A stretch of 64,000 nt of DNA from Macrophomina tecta (taxonomy: Eukaryota; Ascomycota; Dothideomycetes; Botryosphaeriales; Botryosphaeriaceae): assembly GCA_024180945.1 (NCBI GenBank), contig JAKSGN010000036.1, positions 1,488,001 to 1,552,000 of the forward strand, written 5' to 3'. A program made the position numbers and the translations under genes. Of this stretch, positions 11,877 through 23,770 are shown piece after piece. How positions within the stretch are numbered: position 1 is the first letter of the stretch; the number at the start of each line of letters is the position of its first letter. The notes below the pieces were generated by a model. It ran no database searches, was not told the origin of the DNA, and saw only the letters and a program-made list of their open reading frames with translations.

Positions 11877-14800
11877 CCGGATCGGTAAAAGCTAGGAGCC
11901 CTGGGGCCTTGCGGGATTCCCTGGCGTCTATGACTGCGTAGTGTACAAAGTTTCATCTTCTTGCCGAAATGAAACCAGCCTGCTCCGCCAGTAACCAAAA
12001 GCCCGGATTTAGCTCGCATCTTACTGCTCTTCACACGTCTTGCCGCATGCATAAACCCCCCACATGCGTCATCCCCAGCAGATCAAGTCGCAACTCGATC
12101 GTTTGGATGTAAGCGTGCCACCGTGCCACAGCAGTGGGGAAATGCCTGGCCTCTAATGCTCAGAGGCCATGATGACACGGTCGGGTAAAGCCGCTTGCCT
12201 CGATACAACCGTAGACTGCCGGACTGGCTCTCTCCAGCCAGTACGGTCTGAGTTGCCTGCTGTCTCGTTGATCTCCCCATCAGGCTGATACAGAGCTCAT
12301 GTCAGTCTCTAGATTCTAGATTCTACAACCGAATGGGCAGAAGCAAGACGCATGGCTTCCGCCGCTCTTCCCTGCACCGTTTGGCACCGTTCCACGTTAC
12401 ACAACAGCGAGACTACGAATCCTTCACGCAGATGACCCCCTGGTCTATGGCAAGGGTTAACTCCCACACTTTTCTTCAACGACGTGTGGAGACACCGAAT
12501 TCCTTCTATTTCGAAGCGTTCTATTGCATTCATGAGCCGCGAACGTCACAATGGTGTCCGAGTTATGATGTAAGTCTTCTCCGGGAAATTTCTGCCAGAA
12601 GCTCACTTTGATGTCAGGCATGTTTCGCCAGACCCAGGGAACTAAAAGATCGAGACAAAATGATTGCAATAACGATCTCCCTGTATCATGCACCGATTGC
12701 TCTCTTTTAGTCCCTTTGTTGCACGGGACTCTTCGTGGAACCCAGCCACTTCAGGCCTGGCTTTTCTGATCCTGCATATGACCGACAAGAGCAAAGACAT
12801 GAGCTCTGTCTGGCATCATCCTCGGATCCTGGCCCTTCGATGCCCACTCCGAACATCAAACACACTGAGCTTTCAATGAATTTCAGTCCCCGACCTCAGT
12901 AATTCCGCTGGAGCCTCGCGACTGTCGGCGCTGCAGCCACCATGGGTCTGCGGATGCGGGATGGGGGAACAGCCGGACACACTTTTGGCTCCGTTGCTAT
13001 GAACCCGCATGTCTGGTTACTTCGGGCTCTAGTCCAGTTGGGGACGCCGCAGATGCTTGGAGAAGAGTCTCGTACATTTACAAGGACCAAGTGCGATTAT
13101 GGGGAAAATGATGGCTCCAGTATGTTGACTGGTGCATATTAAGACCGGACTGAAGCATGCCATTGAAGATCATTTCAACAGGTATGGCTGGGCTCTGAAG
13201 CAGCCAATGCGATAACCACATGATTCGTGTGAACGCCCCTGCGAGCTCAGACAAGGGCAGGGGAAACACGGTAGCGAGTCTGATTGGATGCCACTTCTGC
13301 AGCCGGAGGCGGAAGGCAGAAGGGACGGGCATCCTTAATCTCCTGGATCTCGGCCCACTTCAGTCTATGCAAGGTCGCACCCTGTCTGAATCTACATCCA
13401 TTGCCAAGTTGGACTCACTGTGCAATGCAGGTCAGGGAACCACGCGTCTACCAGTACCTTTCGGAGAGCTCAAACAGCGACTGTAGCGGGGATACACAGC
13501 GTATACAGATGCTGGCTTTAACGGGCTTTCTTTGTTACCAACAATCTACCACCGTGAGTGTGATATATCACATTTATCCCTCCTTGAAGTGCTTGGAAAT
13601 TCGGGTGAAAAGTGGCCCGCCAGTCACCCTCTCTACCGTGCTATATCGCAGCGCCTCGGCTGCGGCAGAGTGCCATCTCGGCAGTTGGTAATGGCTCTTA
13701 TGTGCACGAAGACCATGCTGAGGAGCTACTCTATCCAGAAGCCCCTCAAACGCACCACAACCAGCGTGTCCCTTGTATTAAATCATCCAGGCCGGTCCCA
13801 TGCGATGCTTCAGATGGGTCATTTGCATGATCAGCGCCGTGTAAGCGGATATGGTACTAGTTGGTACGACCTGGAAGTATCAAGTGGCGTTTGTGGCTTC
13901 TTCATTGGTCCGGCGACAGATAGCAAAAGCTCTGCACTTCTTAAGCAGGTTTCCTTGATAATTCATTGTCGATTCAGATATCCTCAGGGCGAAATCGCCG
14001 GGGAAACGCTGACACACCCGTGAAGACTCTGCTGTCAGCTGTTCGTGGATCATAATCGCCACGTTGGCCTGCATAGATCCGGGCTTCGGGCTGCAGCACT
14101 TCGCTAAGCCGCATCGCCAGCGTTTTTCATGCAAAAGTCGGATGACTTATCCCCAAGAAGCCCTCAGCCGCCTGCATACCCCTCACATGAACCGCTTTCC
14201 GCTGCCGGTTTCTATCTTTGACCATATAAGAGCTACCTGAAATTATTTGCCTACTTCTGGGCGGTTCGCACGATACCGCTTGATACAATCTCTTCCGGTA
14301 TACTTTCCCATCCATCCAATGGTGCAACCCTGCAGCTTCTATGTCACAACCACGAGCCTCTTTTATTCCAGCGCATTTTCAATTACTGAATTATCGCTAG
14401 AGTTCCCGTCACCTCATCCAAGATAATGTTTGGCAAATAGAAAGGAAAAGAAAAGAGCCTCTTCCATACTCATGCGCCAACGCCAGAGCCACTGCAGGGG
14501 AACCGCCCACGTGGGAAGTGACCCCCATTTTCTACCACCTCAGGCGCATGTCTCGTTTCACTTTGAATTGATGGCCTGCCGAACCCGAACACTCTGGATT
14601 GCGCTGTATACCCCCAATTCCGGTGCCCAACTCTCGGCTTTTCTGCCCCTTCCACACTCGTTTCTCTCCCCCTCCGGTCGGATGGCTCTAGACCGTCTCC
14701 TCACTCCTCCCCCTTCCCCGACCCAGATCCTCCAACATCCCCTCATTCAGCCACCTCCGCCCCCGCCACACGGTCCTCCACCCCCATCATCTTCCCGGTC

Positions 14801-14914
14801 AGCATCTCATCTCCGTCCACCGCCTCCACCGGCTTCCCCACCACCGGCAACAGGCACCGCGTGCCCGCCGCCCGGCAGTGTCCGCGCGGCAGCTCGCGAT
14901 CGCGCAGCGCACGC
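11877..14914. other. intergenic, no gene recognised
   Basis: Composition is unremarkable and open frames are short and mutually overlapping. A GCHFC-SRRRK-like segment near 13.29 kb on the plus strand recalls a zinc-cluster start, but the rest of the motif is missing. From about 14.7 kb the DNA becomes C-rich on the plus strand, leading into the broken gene. Confidence 0.5.
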
Positions 14915-16012
14915 TCACCCGCTGCCATGCTCACGACGCACCGCCGGCACTGCTTGATCCCTACGACCCTTGAACGAAGGACTCGCGGCATTGCCGCCGT
15001 CCGCGTCTTTGTCCGGGAAGTACACCGTGCGCCCGTTCTTGACGACGGAGACGAGCGCACTGCCGCGCCGCGCGGCAACGTTGCAGGCGGGCTAGAAGGC
15101 TTAGGTAGGCTGGGCGGCGGTGTCTCCCTCTTTGTTAAGGGTGATGGTTTGCTGGATGGCAAAGGCGGCTGCGAGGGGGTGGTCGTGGTGAGGATGAGTG
15201 GAGGGAGGGTTCGTGGTGGCGGTAGAGGTACTTTGGCGCTGGTGTTGCGGAAGGGGCGGGGTTGTCTGGCGGCAGCTGTCGTCCAGGATCAGAGACGTTG
15301 GCTTGAAAGGCACCGGGCTGCTGCTGGCTGGGTGCAGTACTGGGCCTGGCCGGCGCTGCGGTGGTTGTGGTGGGGACTGTTTCTGAGCTGCACGACCGGA
15401 CGCCGTGAAGGAGCGGTGATTTGGTTGTGCTGATGGCAGTTGATTGCAGGCTCCTCAAATGCCATGTGTTTGCGCTTTTACTGAATGGTGGCAGCAGGAT
15501 TGCTCGGGTTGCGGGGGTTGTACACTTACTGTGAGCTGGGCGACGGCTGCTGCTGGTCCGCTAGGAAGAGGTTGGTCAAAGCGCACTTGGTAAACTCCCT
15601 GTTGTGCAGCGGCGTGCTGGTGCTGCGCTGGTAGGTAGCCAGGTGAGCGTAGAGGACGTTTTTCTGGTTCTGAAGACCGAAAGTGGGCTGAATTGTGGGA
15701 ACACGGCCAAGATCCAGGCTAGAGTCTGAAGATCAGTTAGTCGCGGGGATGTATACGCTGTTTGACTGCTTGTTACCGGAGATTGGGCCATTCGTAGTGG
15801 CACGATGCTGGTTGCCGGAAGGAGTCTGATCTGGAGGCTAGTTCGGATTGACAAGGAGCGAGTCCAGGTTGCTGCCTTTTGGCTCGTCGAGTGAAGAGAG
15901 GAAGCCCAGGCTGCCGTTGGCAGGCTCGTACTGCGGGAAAGATCCGGGCTAGAACTCCTGCAGACCCACAACCCGCTTCGCTGTGCATGGGCTGAGGAAC
16001 CCGGTGTTGCTG
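14915..16012 (-). pseudogene. broken multi-exon gene of unknown function
   Basis: Read on the minus strand, an exon of at least 58 codons ends at 15777 and joins across a textbook 51-nt intron (15776-15726: GTAACA donor, GACTAAC branch, TTCAG acceptor) to a second exon, 15725-15530, open for 64 codons and ending at a GTAAGT donor. The first exon has in-frame TAG at 15951-15949 and 15840-15838. Further on, a Pro/Ser/Thr/Gln-rich frame ending LNKEGDTAAQPT is broken by TAA (15103-15101) and TAG (15094-15092), then continues as SALVSVVKNGRTVYFPDKD to a stop at 14917-14915. All four breaks could be former CAA/CAG Gln codons. The join from the second exon into this last frame is not resolved. I do not recognise the family. 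Alternatives are a functional gene with different exons or annotation-level sequence error. Confidence 0.45.
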
Positions 16013-17273
16013 CATGTTATGTAGAGTTGGAATTGAAATTAGCTGAAGGTGTTGGGATTTGGAGAGGAAGACTGAAATCTACTGTGGAAGAGTGTTCATG
16101 TAGCTAGAGATCAGTAGATTAGAAACCCGATAGTTGATAATTCAGTGTATCTATAGAGTGGAAAATTATTATGAGGGTTAATTTTTGGTTTAATTCGGAT
16201 AAAAATCTCACTTTGTTTCTCATTGCCAACCCCTACGTCCCATTAAGTCCGCTGAAGATGCTCTTCGCATTTCTTGAGCCACGAGAATGCTTACTTATCA
16301 ACTTAGTTCATCAATTCAGACCCTCTCTCTACTGCCTCACAGAACAATGGTTCCTCCTCAGTCATGCACCATCTCTTCGGTCTCGCCTTTACTTGGTGTT
16401 CAGAGTTCAACAGGCAGATTCCGATGACTGAATGCATAACAGTGTTGTACCGGTAATGCATATCGCCTTCAAGATACCTAAAGTTCAAACCGCTCGATGG
16501 ACAGCACGGAGTTTTGAGCGGCTGGCACGTCGATAGCAGATCTATGATATCCGAGCTAATCACTCAGACCGTCCTCGGCCTTCCTCTCCCGGAGCCCTTC
16601 TTCATGATGCCGGCAAAGAGGGCTATATCTCTCCTCTTGGATCTTCCTGGTTAGATCAATCGACGGGGCTGAGTGCGCAAAAGTCTTTCTTGAGACGGGG
16701 ACATGTTCCAGAGTAAGTCTCCTCGTTGGTTTCATACGGATCAAGCTCTCCACCGGCATATCTGTTGGCAGAAGGAATTGAACGGATTCAGAGATAAGCG
16801 GATACTAGCATGAAGCGGCCCCTTTCTGTGAAAGTTATGCCTACTGAAGATAACACTTTCCTATCGTGCGCACAAACGTCAAAATTCAAACTTCCTGCTT
16901 CCGTCTTCCATGTTAAGAGGCTCAATACTTCTCCCTCATCCCAGCAGCCCCTTAGATACCACCGACGTTAATGAGACTTGCCCGGACTCTTTGTTGGATA
17001 TCCCGCCAGAACTCTCTATCCTTCACTTGATTAATTCCGACTACCTGCCTTAGCCAACAGCCGCTAAGATTGCCGTATCTCCAAAAGTCCCTTCTGGCCT
17101 TCCAGCTCTCATGAGCTTCCACGGGATCTTCTCTGACCGCGGACAGCCTGTGGTCCTGCTCTTATTCACTGCTGTTCTTTGATCATCCTTGCAGTCTCCT
17201 TTTGCAAGTTGCGGAGGACGGTATTGATCTTTCATGGTCGATTTTTCCACATGGACCCTCATTTTCGCTTTCA

Positions 17274-17289
17274 TTTTTTTTTTTTTTTT
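17274..17289. repeat. T16 homopolymer
   Basis: Sixteen consecutive T in non-coding sequence. Confidence 0.9.
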
Positions 17290-17519
17290 GGGCAGTTTGA
17301 GAGGGTTGTGACGGTTTTCGCTGGTATCGTGTAGAATCCGCTGTTAGCCGCGAGAGTTTGCGTCAAGAAGGCAATCCCGGTGCGCGCATGGTGTTTTCCT
17401 GAGGCCATTTGCGCGACCTGGAAGATGGGCTTCTAAACTATGGGTGTTAACGTGCTTACTGTTGCTAGTGTACACAGTTTTCTGGAGCCTGGTATCTGTA
17501 CTCATTCCCTTTCATTTCA

Positions 17520-17543
17520 TTTTTTTTTTTTTAAAAAAAAAAA
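17520..17543. repeat. T13-A11 inverted homopolymer
   Basis: Thirteen T followed directly by eleven A, which can fold into a perfect A/T hairpin or cruciform. Flanks carry a loosely inverted GTACTCAT / GTACCTCAT pair about 15-25 bases out on each side. Confidence 0.85.
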
Positions 17544-18922
17544 TTCTATGAGGTACGCATAGTCTGAGCTCCTTGTTCCAGATTAAAGGTGAGTCGGGAG
17601 GGGTCGTTGGCAGCTTCCCATGCAATGTACAGCCATGCTGGCGAGGCAGTGCAAAGGACGTGTAGAAGGTCCAGGTCTCCCATATATACTGCTTCTGAGT
17701 CAATGCCTCCAAGCCGTCCAAATTTTCCGTTCCGAAGTTGGTGGCATGCCATCCGAACGCGTGCAAGCGAGAGTGCTCTCCGCGTATGGAGGAGTTCCGG
17801 GGCCGAGAAGGTCGGGCCCCGGTCAACAACATATTTTGGCCGTGGAGGCATTTTGAACGTCCTTAAGGCGGCACGGTCCATTTTCCTTTGGCCAAAGGGC
17901 ACCCTCCCTTGGCGATGGCTGCGAATAATGACGAGAATATGTTAGGCTGTCTATCTGGCGGAGTAGCAGGTTGCCGCCTTGACGGGCCACATGTGCAACA
18001 ACATCAACGAACATAAGCACGCACCGTTTGGAACATATTCTTCCATCTCTATCCCACGGCATAAACCTAAAATGCATCTAAATCCCCGCGTGTGGGCCCT
18101 CGGCTCATTTGGACTGACCGTAAAATAGGCCGGTCAGACGAGCGGGACTTATGCTTGCATTCGGATCCCTGTGTCCGCCCCAGTCGCAGCATTGGTATTT
18201 GACACAATTTACGCATGGATTTCCGCGGAAAAAACATTGATTTGTGTTACGAATCATAAAGGGTGGGCTGCCGACAGCCAACGTGGCATTTGCCTTTCCT
18301 TTGGTATGAGTCATGCTCACGAGGCGTTCTTAGCAATCGAGAATGAAGATCGCCAAAAGCCATCTGATCTTGCTTAAAATATCCTGCAATAAGGGAAAAC
18401 CAGTCGCTGGAAACGAAGGCCATTGTATTTTAGGTACGCTACGGAGTTTAGCCCTGAACGGACGGCGGTGCGCGAGGGAGAGCGGGTGCTAAACCGTGTC
18501 CGGAGTTGGCGAGATCGCCGTGATGATGCGCCCACAACCTCGGGTAGGCGCGGGGCAATAGACACGGCCTCCCAACATAACTGGTGGCATAAGAAGCCGC
18601 GTCTTTGGGCCACTCCAGTCTTTCTTATTTCGCCTCATCGCAACCGGTCCAGAACAGGCGTATCATTGATCCTTTTCCACGACCCTCACATCACGCTGGT
18701 ACGGGTCCTGATACCGGGAACGACCGCCGCCATTCGACAGCCTACACTTTCAGGCCTCCTGAGGTTAGCGCAGTAAGATTCTGGTCCGGATCATGAAATC
18801 AGGGCGGTTCTGATACTTTCTTAAGTCAAGCCGGAACGCAGCATCCTCTTCCTACTCGTCGAATCACTCCAGCCATCCGCTCCCTGAGACTCGCGGGACT
18901 TGTGCACGGTTGGAGCATCGAA

Positions 18923-19957
18923 ATGGCGTCCAAGCTCCAAGAACGCTACCCATGGACTCAAAGCCCATTGATAATAAACGGGCCAATGGGCGGTTTCGCC
19001 GGTCCCGAGCTCGCTGCCAGTGTCACCAATGCCGGCGGCTTGGGGTTCATAGCCGGAGGCTATAGCCTGAGCCAGCTGCCGGGCCAGCTCTCCAAATTCC
19101 GCTCACTGGCGACCAAAGATGGCGGCGCAGTGCTTCCCGTTGGCATTGGGTTTCTCTGCTTTGGATGCTCGGCCGACGAAGCCGCCACCGTGGTCCGGGA
19201 GTACAAGCCTGCCATTGCCTGGCTATTCTGCCCAAACCAGCTGTCCGACTACGCCACCTGGGCGCAACACCTTCGCGATGCTAGCCCGGAGACGGCTATC
19301 TGGGTGCAGACGGGTAGCGTGACAGCGGCGCTCGAAATCGCGCGCACGGTCAGGCCTGAGGTGCTTGTCATGCAGGGTCTGGATGCCGGTGGGCACGGTT
19401 TCGAGAAAGGGGCGGGTATCATTTCCCTGCTTCCAGAAGCCGCGGATGCGCTTCAGGAAGCCGGATTTGGTGACATTCCGCTCGTAGCCGCGGGCGGGAT
19501 TGCCGACTCCCGCGGAGCCGCGGCTGCGCTGGCTCTTGGAGCGGCCGGCGTAGTCATGGGGACAAGGTTCCTGGCGTCCAACGAGGTGGAACACCCAGGA
19601 TATAGGGCGGCAATTTTGGGAGCGCAAGACGGAGGACAGGCCACAGCACGTTCCAAGATCTTCGACGAGGTCAGAGAGGAGGGAAACAACTGGCCGGTAC
19701 TTTACGATGGAAGGGGTCTGGTGAACAAGTCGTATGCAGACTTTGCCGCAGGAAAGCCAATTGAAGACATCAGGAAGCTGCACAGCGAAGCGCTGAAAGG
19801 GAAGGACGCGGGGTTTGGCGAGGTCGAGAAGAGGGTCACGGTATGGGCGGGGACTGGGGTGGGGCTTGTCAGGGAGGTGTTGCCAGCCGGAAAGATCGTG
19901 GAAGAAACACGGAATGGAGCAAGGAGGATCTTGGGAAACCTGCAAAGTCAGCTGTAA
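18923..19957 (+). CDS. nitronate monooxygenase family flavoprotein (2-nitropropane dioxygenase-like)
   Basis: A single exon of 344 residues. The ATG at 18923 (context GAAATGG) is the first real ATG in this frame. The protein is an FMN-dependent TIM barrel: PLIINGPMGGFAGPELAA and NAGGLGFIAGGY form the first strands, VLVMQGLDAGGHGFEKG carries the Gly/His segment typical of the family, and VAAGGIADSRGAAAALALGA with GVVMGTRFLAS forms the phosphate-binding end. Length and order fit fungal NMO/2-nitropropane dioxygenase proteins, which oxidise alkyl nitronates to carbonyl compounds and nitrite. The natural substrate of this subgroup is often unknown. There is no targeting signal. It could act on other substrates within the family. 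Confidence 0.9.
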   Translation: MASKLQERYPWTQSPLIINGPMGGFAGPELAASVTNAGGLGFIAGGYSLSQLPGQLSKFRSLATKDGGAVLPVGIGFLCFGCSADEAATVVREYKPAIAWLFCPNQLSDYATWAQHLRDASPETAIWVQTGSVTAALEIARTVRPEVLVMQGLDAGGHGFEKGAGIISLLPEAADALQEAGFGDIPLVAAGGIADSRGAAAALALGAAGVVMGTRFLASNEVEHPGYRAAILGAQDGGQATARSKIFDEVREEGNNWPVLYDGRGLVNKSYADFAAGKPIEDIRKLHSEALKGKDAGFGEVEKRVTVWAGTGVGLVREVLPAGKIVEETRNGARRILGNLQSQL

Positions 19958-21189
19958 AGAGCGCCCGGGCCTATTGAAGGGTCGCATGACGAGGGTCGAG
20001 GCAATCGACCGAGACGCTGTCTGCACCGCAGGCCGCGATGTGTTGAAGAGTGGCTGCGGTTGTTTCAACAACGGCAGTGGACCTTTTGTGTCTGTTTTAG
20101 GGAAGTCTGCGCATCAATGTCATAAATGTGGGCCCGCGATCTCCGTGGTAATAGCTTCCGTGCTTCGTGCTCGTCATCGAAGCCGGAAACTGCGCGCGGG
20201 CGAGCAGCATCAGGAGCGGCGAGGGAGAGTGCTAGCCATTCCAGCCGGAGCCGAGACTTGGGGCGCGCAGCCGGGCGCCGGAGGAGGTGGTGTTCGTCGT
20301 TATAGCTTCGAGTGACGTTTGCCAATGAATTGGGTGTGGAGGGAGCTTGGGCCGCTTTCGCTTGCGTGGATCACGCGGGTGCGAGTCGCGCAGCGGCCGA
20401 GGCGGGATGTGATGGCATCACTGCGCGCTGGACGGGGCGTGGCAGCACAGGCGTGAGAGCGAGGGAGGCAGCGGGCAGCGAGACATTTGCGCTGTCTCGC
20501 GCGCGACGTGTCCGGCCTCGACGGGCGCGCAGCACCACAATGGAGGTTGTCGGGCTGAGCTCTGAGGCGGAATCCCAGCCACCTCTTGCGGTGCAGAGCC
20601 AATCGGCGCCGGCGTTGCTGGGCCAGCAGCGCACGCTGCCCAGCCCTGGAAGCTGCAATGCAGGGAACCGCCACGGCGCTGCAGCTGTGAGCCTCGCCCT
20701 TCTCCTCGCCCGCTCTCTCGAAGCATACCAGCTGACGACAACCTCCGCCAGAGTCGCCCTTCGCCCTTCCCCGGACGCCCCTCCCATCTGCGCGACATTG
20801 CGACTGCGCTTGTCACGCCCCACCAGGTAGGCCCGCCATCTAGGGCATGCTCCGCACTTCCGCCGTGCTCGCCTCCATCGTTTGCATCACGCCCGTCGCA
20901 CCCTGCAGCACCGCGCTCTGCGCTCGCGCTTGAGGCTCTCTCGGCCTCTGCGCTTGTTCGCCCTCTGCACGACCGTCACGACCATTTTGCATTTTCCTTC
21001 TGTGCGCTCTTCCTGCAAAGCCGCGCGGTTCCAGCCAACGCCATTCGACGGCATTGCTCCCACAATCAGCCGCGCAGCAGTTCCATGATCTAGACGTTTC
21101 GTTTGCGCGCATACAGATATCCTCCTCTCGCGCCGTCCTCGTCAATCCTCACTCCGCGCCTTTCGAACCGCCCCCCCCCCTTCTTTGCC
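19958..21189. other. intergenic, 3' of flavoprotein and 5' of b561 gene
   Basis: No gene recognised. The 20.3-20.8 kb part is GC-rich and gives long overlapping frames on both strands without motifs. The last 100 bases are pyrimidine-rich with a C10 run just before the ATG at 21190, as in many fungal leaders. Confidence 0.5.
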
Positions 21190-23770
21190 ATGTCAACAGA
21201 TGGGCTTGCGCCTCCGGGCAGCAGCCAATACTCCTCCGGCACCATGTATGTCGGCGACGGCACTTGGGATTCGGATCGCAATACCTTCTTGTTACCGAAT
21301 CTCATGGGCCTGAATTTTGACACGATGCGTTACAACGGTAAGCGCTCATTAGTGCTCCTATCTCCGGCGAGCTTCACTGACTAGGCAGGCATGGGAAACC
21401 GCTTCAAGGAACTTTCGGGCTACAAGTCAATAATAGTCGGCCACGGAGTTGTCGCAGCAATCACCTTCCTCGGCATCGTGCCCGCTGCTATCTTCATGGC
21501 TCGTTTCTACCATCGTAACCCACGCTTGGCTCTTCGCATGCATATCTGGCTCCAGATCTTGACTGTGCTACTTACCACCGTCGTCTTTACCCTAGGCTGG
21601 TTTGCCGTTGGTCCCGAGCGAAGCCTCACGAACCCACATCACGGCATTGGCCTGGCCATATTCGTTCTTGTCCTTGTACAGGCCATTGGGGGAGGTCTTA
21701 TACATCACAGGGAGAAGGGAAGGGAACGGTTCAAGATTCCCTTGAAATTGATGGTCAGCAATCTCCCATCGGTTTGCAGCGCCCAGACTAACTCGTACGG
21801 TCCAGATGCACCAATGGTTTGGACGGGCCATCGCCATCCTCGGTTTCGTGCAAATCCCCCTGGGACTGACGCTTTGGGGCTCCCCAAAAGTCCTCTTTAT
21901 TCTCTTCGCCTTATGGGGGTTCGCACTCTTCCTGTTCTACTTCATTCTCTCCTATAGAAACCTTCCGGTCGGCGCATTCGATGACGACGGGACTTATATC
22001 TCTGACTACACATCCGTGACCGAGGACAGGCATAGCCGCAGGAGTCATGGGCGTGGTCTGGGTGCATTGGCTGCTGCTGGCGCTGCTGGCGCTGGTCTGG
22101 CTGCTTTACGGAGAAGGTCGAGGAGTAGGAGACGCTCTGAAGTTGCTTCCGAACAACAAACTGTCCTTAGTTCCCGGCCGCCAACTTCACACCACAGACC
22201 TGGATCCCGGCATGACCATGAAGAATCCTATTTGGATGAGAAGTATTCCGAGGACAGCCGGAGGCACGGACACACTTGGCGTGACCGATTTGTGGGCGCT
22301 GCGGCAGGCCTTGGGGCGTTGGCGGCAGTCAAGAGCCTGTTCAACCGGAAGAAACGCGCGGAGGAAGCGAGCGACGCTAGCAGTTACTCGCATCCGCCCG
22401 GAGGAGCGACTTCTGTCACTCAGACAGATTTGAGCAGGATTGAAGAGGGCAGAGCGCCGGCTTCTCCAGGAAACGCTGCTGATCGGTATCGGCGCACTCA
22501 AGAAAGCGAGGTAGCAGAAGACGCTGCTTTTTCGGGCAGTCCTGTCCGCAGGCCTGGCCCTCGTACTCGGAGAAGTGGAGACTCCATAAGCGAGTCGTGG
22601 GAAAGCCGGGAGAGCTTCGAAAGTATTCGCGACGAGCAGCCTGGTGGCGGCCACGGTCTCCGGGATGGCATTGCCGCTTTGGGCGTTCTCGGATTCATCA
22701 AACATAAGTTGGGCCAGAGGAAAAAGCGCCAGGAAGAGGTGAGAGTGGAGGAGATGCGCCAACAGGATATTGAGAACGAACGGATTGCTCGGATGAACAG
22801 CCAACGCCGTAGATCCACAGGAGATGGCACGCCTCTGAGAGCACCTGGCAGAAGATACTCAGACGGAACTGAAAGCGCTATCGACTTCAGGGGAAGCAAC
22901 CCCGAGCTTTCGCGCCACTCCCTCTCACGCCCTGGTCCGATCACACCCCAACGACCCACTATGGGAAGCAGGATCGATACGGTCGGTGAAGGCACGCACC
23001 ATGCAACTGGCATCCCTCCACCGCCGCACGATCCTCTGCCGGTGCCCACTGGTGGATTTCACGCCCATGCAGACTCAGACTCTGAAATCTATGCGTCTCC
23101 AAGTAGACGTCCTCACCGCCGACATTCTAAGCGTGACAATGCACTGGCTGGCACCGGAGCCGCAGTTGCCGGAGCAGCAGCGTCACGGAGAGCTCACAGC
23201 AGACCACGACCCCAAAGCAGCGACACGAATGTCACATCTCCCCCTGTGTCAGTGAAGGTCAAGATGCACAAAGATGGTCGCCACGTCACCCTGCGCCGCC
23301 TGAACGAAGCGGAGGCCGCAGCCGAGCGAGATGCGCGACGACGCGAGCGCAGACGGGCTGGTAGCTTAAGCTCCGTGAGCGGTGACGAGCGGTGGCGACG
23401 GACAGAGAGGATGGAGGCACAGCAGGCAGCGGAGATGGAGAAGCAGCAACAGTACTCTGCTACATCGCAAGCAGAGTCAACCGTGCCTTCTCTTCCAGTC
23501 ATGGACCAGTTGCTTCCAGGTCCTCCGCCGGGTCCTCCACCGGTACCGAAGCACCAGCAGTCGTCCCCACAATCGGCGACGAATCTTCCGCCGCCAGCGG
23601 CTACCATGAGCGGACTTGGCAGCGGACTCGGCAGTGGCGGGAGCCCGTTCAGCCCTTCCGGCACGGAACAGAGCAATTACGACAGCAATAGGCGGCGTCG
23701 CCGGGCGGAGCGGGCGCAGGCAAGGCTAGCGAGAGGCGGCGGAACAGGGAGCAGGGTGGAGTTCACGTAG
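21190..23770 (+). CDS. cytochrome b561-type membrane protein with long repetitive tail
   Basis: Exons 21190-21337, 21389-21753 and 21806-23770 give 825 residues. Intron 1 (GTAAGC...CTAGGCAG) and intron 2 (GTCAGC donor, CTAAC branch, CAG) keep the frame. Residues 63-225 hold five predicted membrane helices. His68 (VGHGVV), His101 (RMHIWL), His133 or His134 (NPHHGIG) and His173 (MHQWFGR) match the four haem-ligating positions of b561 proteins, which pass electrons across membranes. No DOMON domain precedes it; the 60-residue N-terminus is soluble. The remaining 600 residues are charged and low-complexity. They contain several Gly/Ala-rich hydrophobic stretches followed by basic runs (GRGLGALAAAGAAG then RRRSRSRRR; GAAAGLGALAAVKSLF then RKK; GIAALGVLGFIKHKLG then RKKR; ALAGTGAAVAGAAA then RR), resembling DUF3824-type fungal repeats, and a Pro-rich section near the end. 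Electron donor and acceptor are unknown. Confidence 0.85.

Larger units (their letters stand above)
16013..18922. other. intergenic, no gene recognised
   Basis: This contains the upstream side of the broken gene, two A/T homopolymer elements (17274-17289 and 17520-17543) and the presumed promoter of the plus-strand flavoprotein gene. AT content is visibly higher at 16.0-17.6 kb than elsewhere. Open frames are short and without motifs. Confidence 0.5.

Noticed and set aside
13220..13691. Possible zinc-cluster transcription factor remnant (CHFC-SRRRK)
   Set aside because: Only part of a Cys motif is visible, the remaining Cys spacing is absent and no flanking frame continues it.
14430..15433. 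Plus-strand frames of 175 and 190 codons
   Set aside because: They lie opposite the broken minus-strand gene, which has real splice signals; the plus-strand translations are Pro/Ser- or Gly/Arg-rich shadows.
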